This document shows positions 8,099-15,600 of a stretch of 25,809 nt of DNA, piece after piece. Both the position numbers and the translations under genes were made by a program. Within the stretch, counting starts at the first letter, position 1. Each line of letters starts with the position of its first letter. The notes beneath the pieces were generated by a model. That model had not been told where the DNA came from and ran no database searches. It saw nothing but the letters and a program-made list of their open reading frames with translations. This DNA is from JAHDCJ01 sp039028895 (GTDB lineage Bacteria; Bacteroidota; Bacteroidia; Chitinophagales; Saprospiraceae), in NCBI GenBank assembly GCA_039028895.1, contig JBCCHF010000063.1:1-25809 (forward strand), read 5' to 3'.

Positions 8099-9481
8099 AT
8101 GAAAAGAGTCAACCTATTGCTTTCTGCTATTGCTATGGTTTTGTTCTCTGTGTCTGCTATTGCTCAGCCGGGTGATACTCCACCAGATGCTGAACCAGGT
8201 AAATGTTATGCTAAATGTATGATTCCTGATGAGTACGAAACATACACGGAGCAAGTAATGACCAAAGCTGCAAGCTCTCGCACAGAGGTCATTCCTGCTG
8301 AGTATGAAACTGTTACCGAAACAGTAGAGACAAAAGCGGCTAGTACACGCATCGTTACTATTCCTGCTGAGTACGAAACTGTTACTGAGACAATTGAGAC
8401 TAAAGCTGCAAGTACCCGCCTGGAAGCGGTTCCTGCTGTTTACGAAACTGTTACTGAGCAAGTTCTTGTGAAAGAAGCTTCTTCTCGCCTCGTTCCTGTC
8501 GCTGCGGAATATGAGACGGTTACAGAAACAGTTGAGACCAAAGCTGCTTCAACACGCTTAGTTGCTGTTCCTGCTGAGTACGAAACAGTTACTGAAACTT
8601 ACGAATCTGATGCTGCTTCATCACGCATTATTCCTGTTGACCCAGGATTTACAACTGAAACAGAAACTATCGAGACTGCTCCTGCAACTACCAAGTGGGT
8701 ACGTCGTAAAGCTGATCGTAACTGTCTTTCAGCTGACCCTAATGATTGTTTGGTTTGGTGTCTAGTTGAGGTGCCTGCTACTTACCAGACGGTTACACGT
8801 CGTGTTCCTAAGCCTTGTGAGTTCCAAACTGCATCTGATGGAAGTTGCTTCCGCGAAGAAGCAATTCCTGCTAAAATGGCAACACGTACACGTCGCGTTC
8901 TTAAGACACCTGCTTCAACTCGTGAAGTAGAAGTACCTGCTGAATATTCAACACAAACACGCAGAGTGCTTAAAACTCCTGCTTCTGTACAAGAGGTAGA
9001 AATTCCTGCTGTTTACGAAACACGTACTTACAGAAAATTGGTTACTCCTGCTACATCACGTACAATCGAAATTCCTGCTGAGTATTCAACACAAACGCGC
9101 AGGGTTGTTAAAGCAGAAGCTAAAACTGAGGTTGTTGAAATCCCAGCTGAATACAAAACCATTTCACGTAGAGTGCTCAAGTCGGCTGCTTCAACACGTA
9201 CGATTGATGTACCTTCTGAATACAAAACAGTTACTAGAAGAAGACTGGTAAAGCAAGGTGGTTTCACCGAGTGGAGAGAAGTTATCTGTCCAGCTGATGT
9301 AACTGCTGCTACAGTTCGCCAGGTGCAGCAAGCTCTTCGCGATGCTGGTTACGATCCAGGGCCACTGGATAACATTATGGGAGCACGCACAAAAGCTGCT
9401 CTTGTAAAGTACCAAAGAGATAACGGTCTTCCTGTAGGTCAACTTGACCTTGAGACCTTAAGGGCACTTGGACTTCGCTAA
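8099..9481 (+). CDS. Secreted 23-residue tandem-repeat protein with C-terminal peptidoglycan-binding domain
   Basis: A signal peptide (about 1-22, cleavage near AIA|Q) is followed by a Cys-containing lead (CYAKC, 36-40) and tandem repeats of about 23 residues centred on (I/V)PAEYETVTE. Six or seven copies at about 41-195 carry acidic TETVETK cores. A linker with Cys residues (209, 217, 221, 240, 250) separates them from about six further copies (roughly 253-388) in which the core becomes basic, (S/T)xTRRVLK. Residues about 400-460 form a PG_binding_1-like helical domain (VRQVQQALRDAGYDPGPLDNIMGARTKAAL split over its helices). The protein probably sits in the periplasm or outer envelope attached to peptidoglycan. 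No enzymatic motif is seen and the repeat's fold is unknown to me. Promoter with palindromes upstream and a strong terminator downstream make it a single-gene unit. Confidence 0.85.
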   Translation: MKRVNLLLSAIAMVLFSVSAIAQPGDTPPDAEPGKCYAKCMIPDEYETYTEQVMTKAASSRTEVIPAEYETVTETVETKAASTRIVTIPAEYETVTETIETKAASTRLEAVPAVYETVTEQVLVKEASSRLVPVAAEYETVTETVETKAASTRLVAVPAEYETVTETYESDAASSRIIPVDPGFTTETETIETAPATTKWVRRKADRNCLSADPNDCLVWCLVEVPATYQTVTRRVPKPCEFQTASDGSCFREEAIPAKMATRTRRVLKTPASTREVEVPAEYSTQTRRVLKTPASVQEVEIPAVYETRTYRKLVTPATSRTIEIPAEYSTQTRRVVKAEAKTEVVEIPAEYKTISRRVLKSAASTRTIDVPSEYKTVTRRRLVKQGGFTEWREVICPADVTAATVRQVQQALRDAGYDPGPLDNIMGARTKAALVKYQRDNGLPVGQLDLETLRALGLR

Positions 9482-9515
9482 GCGAAAGTCAAGATAAAAG
9501 CCAAATAAAATTCAG

Positions 9516-9546
9516 GCCTGGTTCGTTTTTCGAACCGGGCTTTTTT
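9516..9546 (+). terminator. Rho-independent terminator of the repeat-protein gene
   Basis: A 10-bp stem, GCCTGGTTCG pairing with CGAACCGGGC (one G-U pair), surrounds a TTTTT loop and is followed at once by six T residues. It lies 35 bases after the stop codon. This is the clearest intrinsic terminator in the window. Confidence 0.93.
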
Positions 9547-9813
9547 ATTGACAATTACAAGTAATCAGAGCCTCAAAGAAAAAGTTATTAACATTATGTG
9601 GATAACTTTGAAAAGGGGAATGGCAAGTGCCAATGAAAAGTTCGTATTTTTCGATATCACATTAGCTCATTTAGCAATGTGTTGGGACAAAAAACAAAAG
9701 CTGAATTCCAAAGCTTGATCCACACTATTTTTCGTTGTTGGTTTTTACAGGCTGATAATGCAGGTAGCGTCGTTCTATAGCATTAACGCCTTCGGGAAAA
9801 AGATGTCACCATC
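9547..9813. other. Non-coding region before the thioredoxin-SPOR gene
   Basis: No convincing gene is seen here. It contains an inverted repeat AAAGTTAT-N13-ATAACTTT (9581-9609), a TAACTTTG -7-like element within its right arm (9603-9610), a perfect DnaA-box sequence on the minus strand (9597-9605) and a small palindrome TGGCA-AG-TGCCA (9621-9632). If the -7 element is used, the thioredoxin-SPOR transcript has a leader of about 200 bases. Confidence 0.5.
9581..9609. repeat. Inverted repeat AAAGTTAT-N13-ATAACTTT
   Basis: Both 8-base arms are perfect and separated by 13 bases. The right arm overlaps a TAnnTTTG promoter element, so it could be an operator; folded as RNA it would be a weak AU-rich hairpin. 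Confidence 0.5.
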
Positions 9814-10713
9814 ATGAAAAACCCTCTTTGGCTACTAATTTTGTTGCCATTGCTTATTGGCGCTGAGTCTTCTACCCAATTGAAGTTTCACTCGGGTAAT
9901 CTCAGGGGAGCTAGCGATTTGGCGAAAGCTGAAGGCAAGCTCTACTTTGTCGAATTCATGGCAGATTATTGCTATATCTGCAAAATGATGGACGAAACCA
10001 CCTGGAGGGACCAACAGGTTGTCGATTATGTAAATGTCCATTACATTCCTGTAAAGGTGAATGTCGATGATTTAGAAGGTATTCCGCTTAAGCAAAAATA
10101 TGATGTCAAAGTTTTGCCGACTTTTATCATCTTCAATGCAGCAGGAGAAGAAGTTGGCAGGTATGAGGAATCTATGAGCGGATCCAAAATGCTGGCAACT
10201 CTGACTAAATACAATACGCCCCAAAACAGATCAGCTACAGCGGTAGCCGGCTCTCCTAACACAAAATCCCCTTCAAGGCCCACTGCTAAACCTACCCCCA
10301 AACCACCAGTCAAGGTACAACCATCTCCACCTGTAGCGGCTAAATCTCCAACTTCCAAATCTTCTGACCCAGTACCGCCTTCTGCCAGTGATAAGGAAAA
10401 AGCACAAGCCAGGAAATTTACGGAAGGTAGCCAGGGCCTTTACGAATTTTATGTTCAGCGAAGAGCATCTGAAGGATTTGGTGTTCAGGTTGGTGTATAC
10501 GCTCAATATGGAAACGTGTTGAGGGAAGCTGCTAACCTGGAGTCAAAATTTCATAAACCTATTCTTGTCAATATCAATACCCTTGATGACCAGGTTGTAT
10601 ATCGGATTATTGTCGGTGCTTTTGAGTTCAAGGCCGAAGCAGTCAGCTATGGGAAAGAAATGGAGTCAAAAGGCTACACAGGTATTGTCAGGGACTTAAG
10701 CCAGTATCAATAG
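9814..10713 (+). CDS. Exported thioredoxin-fold protein fused to a SPOR domain
   Basis: A signal peptide or N-terminal anchor (about 1-19) leads to a thioredoxin-like domain (about 24-132) with the redox motif CYIC (C53, C56) and the cis-proline loop VLPTF (P102). A Pro/Ser/Lys-rich linker (about 135-195) follows, and the last 90 residues form a SPOR domain: FGVQVGVYAQYGNVLREAANLE, then VVYRIIVGAF and a terminal KGYTGIVRDL. SPOR domains bind glycan strands stripped of stem peptides, usually at division septa; thioredoxin-like domains reduce or exchange disulfides. Together they suggest a redox protein tethered to septal peptidoglycan, which is inference. hutI starts three bases after the stop, so the two are probably on one transcript although their functions seem unrelated. 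Confidence 0.88.
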   Translation: MKNPLWLLILLPLLIGAESSTQLKFHSGNLRGASDLAKAEGKLYFVEFMADYCYICKMMDETTWRDQQVVDYVNVHYIPVKVNVDDLEGIPLKQKYDVKVLPTFIIFNAAGEEVGRYEESMSGSKMLATLTKYNTPQNRSATAVAGSPNTKSPSRPTAKPTPKPPVKVQPSPPVAAKSPTSKSSDPVPPSASDKEKAQARKFTEGSQGLYEFYVQRRASEGFGVQVGVYAQYGNVLREAANLESKFHKPILVNINTLDDQVVYRIIVGAFEFKAEAVSYGKEMESKGYTGIVRDLSQYQ

Positions 10714-10716
10714 TTA

Positions 10717-11946
10717 ATGAGTCTTTTGATCCGTAATATCGCCTCGCTGATCCAGGTCAGGGAGCGTGCTGAAATCGTAAAAGGTAAGGAAATGGCCAAA
10801 TTGCCAGCTATCGATAATGCCTACCTGCTTCTCGAAAATGGTTTGATTACTGATTACGGTCCGATGACCGATTGTCCGGAAAGAGCCAATCAACAAATTG
10901 ATGCTTCTGGAAAATTTGTCTTTCCTTGTTGGTGCGATTCCCACACACATATTGTTTATGCCGGTAGCCGCGAAGCCGAAATGGTTGACAGGATAAAAGG
11001 CCTGTCATATGAGGAAATAGCGAGAAGAGGAGGTGGCATCCTTAATTCAGCACGCCGACTTCAAAATACCCCAGAAGACGAATTGTTGGAATCCGCTTAT
11101 GGCCGTCTACAAGAGGTGATTGGCTACGGTACTGGAGCCATCGAGATTAAAAGTGGATATGGACTGACCGTTGAAAGTGAAATGAAGATGCTGCGCGTGA
11201 TCAGGCGGTTAAAGGAAATGTCTGATGTAACCATTAAAGCCACCTTTCTGGGAGCACACGCCATACCGCTGGCCTATAAAGAAAATAGACAAGGGTATAT
11301 CCGACTACTCATCGACGATATGTTACCAAAGATTGCAGATGAAGGATTGGCAGACTATTGTGATGTGTTTTGCGACAGAGGGTTTTTCACAGTTGATGAG
11401 ACTTCAGAAATACTTGAAGCTGGTTGGAAATATGGACTAAGACCCAAGATTCATGCTAATGAACTGGCTATTTCGGGTGGGGTACAGGTAGGGGTTAAAC
11501 ACAACGCACTCTCTGTAGATCACCTCGAAGCTATGGGGCAGGAAGAGATCGATGTGTTACAAAACACCGAAACAATGCCAACCCTTTTGCCTTCAACGGC
11601 ATTTTTTCTTGGTATTGGTTATGGGCCAGCAAGGCGGATGATTGATGCAGGCTTGCCAGTGGCCATGGCTACAGATTACAACCCTGGCTCAACTCCTTCA
11701 GGAAGAATGCCATTCGTAATTTCGTTAGGTTGCCTGAAAATGAAAATGCTGCCCGAAGAAGCGATCAACGCGGTAACGCTCAATAGCGCTTATGCGATGG
11801 AAGTCCTCGATAATCTGGGCAGTATCAAGGTTGGTAACAAAGCTAATGTGTTCATTACCAAACCAATGTCTTCTGTAGCTTTTATACCTTACGCATTTGG
11901 TACAAACCTTGTAGAAACAGTGATAATTAACGGCAAAGTCGTTTAA
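10717..11946 (+). CDS. hutI: Imidazolonepropionase
   Basis: The enzyme hydrolyses 4-imidazolone-5-propionate to N-formimidoyl-glutamate, the third step of histidine degradation. Amidohydrolase metal and active-site residues are visible: H76 and H78 in DSHTHIVYAGSR, H181 in LGAHAIP, H246 in KIHANEL, H269 in SVDHLEAM and D320 in MATDYNPGS. The family stretch GLSYEEIARRGGGI and EIKSGYGL are intact, and 409 residues is the normal length. The start is three bases after the thioredoxin-SPOR stop with no promoter between. Other hut genes (hutH, hutU, hutG) are absent from the window. Confidence 0.97.
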   Translation: MSLLIRNIASLIQVRERAEIVKGKEMAKLPAIDNAYLLLENGLITDYGPMTDCPERANQQIDASGKFVFPCWCDSHTHIVYAGSREAEMVDRIKGLSYEEIARRGGGILNSARRLQNTPEDELLESAYGRLQEVIGYGTGAIEIKSGYGLTVESEMKMLRVIRRLKEMSDVTIKATFLGAHAIPLAYKENRQGYIRLLIDDMLPKIADEGLADYCDVFCDRGFFTVDETSEILEAGWKYGLRPKIHANELAISGGVQVGVKHNALSVDHLEAMGQEEIDVLQNTETMPTLLPSTAFFLGIGYGPARRMIDAGLPVAMATDYNPGSTPSGRMPFVISLGCLKMKMLPEEAINAVTLNSAYAMEVLDNLGSIKVGNKANVFITKPMSSVAFIPYAFGTNLVETVIINGKVV

Positions 11947-12111
11947 CACAAAAGGGTGAAAAAAGCAGCATTTCTTTGCACTCAGACGTTCGCCTATTAC
12001 AATAATCCTCCACTTATTTCAGTTAATACTGACGCTTAGTGTTCTCCGGAATCATTTTAGATTTACCTGTTTAACACTTCGCACTTTTGCCTATAATAGC
12101 TTGATTGTCAA

Positions 12112-12141
12112 TTTGGTATTCTGCCTGTTATTCTATTTTCG
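12112..12141 (+). promoter_or_regulatory. Putative promoter of the small secreted protein and adhesin unit
   Basis: TTTG (12112-12115), an 18-base spacer and TATTTTCG (12134-12141; seven of eight to TAnnTTTG) fit the Bacteroidota pattern. The start would lie near 12147, about 45 bases before the small gene. The remaining intergenic stretch from 11947 shows nothing else that I recognise. Confidence 0.35.
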
Positions 12142-12192
12142 GCTGGATATCATATGACTGTAATACATTAAACTAATTTCAAAATCTTTGAT

Positions 12193-12582
12193 ATGAGATT
12201 AAGACTTTACTTTCTTTCCATTTCATTTTGCCTTTTTACCGGATTAGCTTTTGGGCAAACTGATTCAAAAAAAGAAGCTGAAAAATCACCCCAGCTTAAA
12301 ACACAGATAATCAAAAGTCCCAATGCCAAATCTCCTGAAGTGAGTACGCCACACCCGGCAAGTCACCGACTTTCAACATCACAGGAAAATAGCTATCGAA
12401 AAACTATCAAACCTCCACCATCAGCTGATGAGTTGATCGATTCCTACCAAAGAAAGCTTGATTCATTAACTGACGAACAACGAGCCGCCAATCCTGCTCT
12501 TGTGGAAAAACTGGAAAAATTAATAGCTGATGCCAAGGCGAAGCAAGCGAAAGAAAAAAGGACTGACGACAATCAAAACTAG
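12193..12582 (+). CDS. Small exported charged protein of unknown function
   Basis: A 129-residue product with a clear signal peptide (MRLRLYFLSISFCLFTGLAFGQ region, 1-22), a low-complexity Lys/Ser/Pro-rich middle (23-75) and a C-terminal helical, strongly charged segment (about 78-129: DELIDSYQRKLDSLTDEQR and EKLEKLIADAKAKQAKEK). I recognise no family. It lies 39 bases before the large adhesin in the same direction and shares its predicted promoter, so it may be co-expressed and could act as a periplasmic or surface partner, but nothing in the sequence proves that. Confidence 0.7.
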   Translation: MRLRLYFLSISFCLFTGLAFGQTDSKKEAEKSPQLKTQIIKSPNAKSPEVSTPHPASHRLSTSQENSYRKTIKPPPSADELIDSYQRKLDSLTDEQRAANPALVEKLEKLIADAKAKQAKEKRTDDNQN

Positions 12583-12621
12583 CACAAACCTATTTCCCCA
12601 TAAATACCCTGAATCAATCAT

Positions 12622-15600
12622 ATGAATTGCAGATTTCTACAAACCATATCCTGCATCCTCCTCTTCTTTTTTTATACAGCTAACCTCTTTGGACAAGGGG
12701 CTATCTGCATGGAAATGGAAGGCTTTTGCACCGATTCTGGTGCGGCTTTTCCAGCTTCTGTAAATACGGTAGCTGAGCCAGGTAATACTTATGGCTGTCT
12801 CTCTACACAGCCTAATCCGGCCTGGTACTATTTTGAAATTGCAGTTGGCGGCGATCTTATTGTCGAATTGACCAACTCGGCCAATGTCGATGTCGACTTT
12901 ATCGTCTATGGACCTTTTGCCGATCTTGCAGCAGCGCAGGCGAACTGTGGTTCCCTCGTTGCAGGAACAGACCCTTTCGGCTGTAACCTGTTTAGCGGAA
13001 CGTGTCCTAATGGTGTGCCTTGTGACGTGATCAATTCTTGTCCGACAGGGCAGGCAGTAGATTGTAGTTATGACCCACAAGCAGTTGAGGTTGTTGACAT
13101 CCTCAATACACAAGTAGGGGAGGTCTATGTATTGCTAATTACCAATTTCTCGAACTTGCCGACAGATATCTTTGCTAACCAGATTGGCGGTACAGCTGCA
13201 ACTGACTGCTCGGTAGTAACCGTCTGTCCAACAGTCGGGTTTTACGATATTACAGCAAACTCTCCAATCGACTGCAATGCTTCACCTATTGCTTTGCAGG
13301 CTTTTGATGCTGTCGACGCAGGTGGTTTTATCACCCCGGGCTTTGATTTTGCAATTGAGACAGATGGCAGTTCAACCCTTGAAAATACGCTTGAGTTCTT
13401 TGATGGACCCAATGGCACTGGCAACTCATTGGGCATTTTCCCTTTAGGGGCAGTGCCTTCAAATACGAACTGGAGCATTTTTGGAGAATATTACGAGGCC
13501 GGCATCGTGTATTCAGCCGTTTGGTGTGATACGGGTAACGATGGTTCATTTAACTATTCCGTGACCGATCATGCTTCAGGAACGGTCTTGATTTCCGGTA
13601 CTGCTTTGGGTAGCAATGGATGTACGACGATTAATTTTGGTCCCCTTACCGGAATGGGGTCGTTCTCCGGTCCCGGAGTTACTGATCAGGGGAATGGGGT
13701 CGGTTTTTTCACCCCTTCTGCAGCCGGCGATGGTATACACACGATCATCTATTCATGGGATGATGGCCAAGGGTGTAGCGGTACTGCCTCACAGCTTATT
13801 GAGGTCACTGGCTGCCTGGTTTGTACTGCTGATGCTGGTACCTTTACCACGCCAAACGGTTTGGTCATTTGTTTTGGAGAAGACTTCGTGATGACTTCCA
13901 ATAATGATTATGATGGTTCATTTGAAACTGGAGATAATATGGATGTCCCTTTACCAGATGGAGGACTGGGCGGCCCATTGGATGGTATCGATGATGCAGA
14001 TGGAGATGGCGTAAACGGTATTGTTTATGCATTGTACACAGCGCCCCCTGGAGCTTACATCCTGACTGACCCTAACTTTTTTACCACTTTTGGTAGCGAA
14101 CCGACTGGCCTTTTCGGAAACGGATCATATACCAATACAGTCGGGGGTAATACGCAGTACTGGGCAACAACATCCTATGCTTTTGATGAAGATCTGGCAG
14201 GCTCAATGATGGCCATTGTAGGGTTTGACATCGGTGCAGATGGAACGATCGATTGCTTTAATACTAACCAGAATGATGCTGTTTTAGTCACCATGCTCGA
14301 TGAAATCACAGCGCCATTTACCCAGTCTTGTAATGCTACCGGAGATGCTGTCAATATTACATTTACCATTAGCGGCGGAATGCCGGGTTTTGATGGTTCA
14401 CTATTCACTGTAGCAGGTGATGGCGCAGGAGGGACTGTAGCGAACGGTGATAGCTACACAATCTTGAATCATCCGCCAAATACCCCGTTCAGTATTACTG
14501 TTGATGATGCCAATGGATGTCAAATGATGTTTTCAGGTTTATCCATTGAGCTGCCTTCATTGATTGTTGATATGACTCAGGATGCTAGTTGTAATGGCAG
14601 TTTAGATGGTAGTATCTCAGTCCAGGCCACTGGCGGAATGACACCCTACACATACACATGGTCACATGATAATATGTTGAATGCACCGGATGCGAATAAT
14701 CTCGATCCAGGGAATTATTCAGTAACGGTTATTGATCAGAATGGATGTACAGCAGAGTCCACAGCAATGATTGGAGCTTCAGTTGTCATCAACCCCAATG
14801 GTGTGACTTCAGATGTTAATTGTGGCGGCACTGCCACTGGTTCAATTACACTTACGCCTTCTGGGAGTCCGAATTTGCCATTTACTTATACATGGTCGCC
14901 CAATGCGGCAACTGGTAATTCCAATAGTGCCAACAATCTTATTGCAGATACTTATTTTGTAACGGTTACGGATAATGCCGGATGTTTTGAAACAGCCAGT
15001 TATATTATTACGGAACCGGTCTCGCTTACTGCGATGGCCATGATAGATAGTGATATCAGTTGTAATGGTGTCAATGATGGGATAGCAACAGTGTCTGGAG
15101 CAGGAGGAGCAGGAGGATATACATTTTCTTGGAGTGCTTCCGCAAATAACCAGACAACGGTCACCGCAACAGGATTATCACCTGGGCTACATACGGTGAC
15201 GGTTTCTGATTTGAATGGGTGTACAGCAACATCTGAAGTGACATTCGCGAATCCATTGCCGCTTGATGTCATGATCAATGTTTTGGACAATGTTTCATGT
15301 AACGGCTTTTCAGATGGCAGTGCCCAGGCGGTTATTTCCGGTGGAACACCAATTTATACATTCCTTTGGGAAAATGGTGAAACCAATGAAACAGCGGCCA
15401 TGCTGCCTTCTGGAATACAAAACCTTACAGTTACCGACTCAAATGGTTGTATCGGTACCGGAACAGTATTCATTTCCGAGCCAATGGCATTGTCCGGATT
15501 AGCATTTCTGGTATCAGATGTAATATGTGGCGGTACAGCCACTGGTTCAGCATCCGCTTCTGCAAATGGCGGTACAATGCCTTATGCCTTTGAATGGGAC

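Noticed and set aside
9597..9605. DnaA box considered as part of a replication origin
   Set aside because: It is a single box with no cluster and no dnaA or dnaN nearby; one 9-base match in about 26 kb is not rare.
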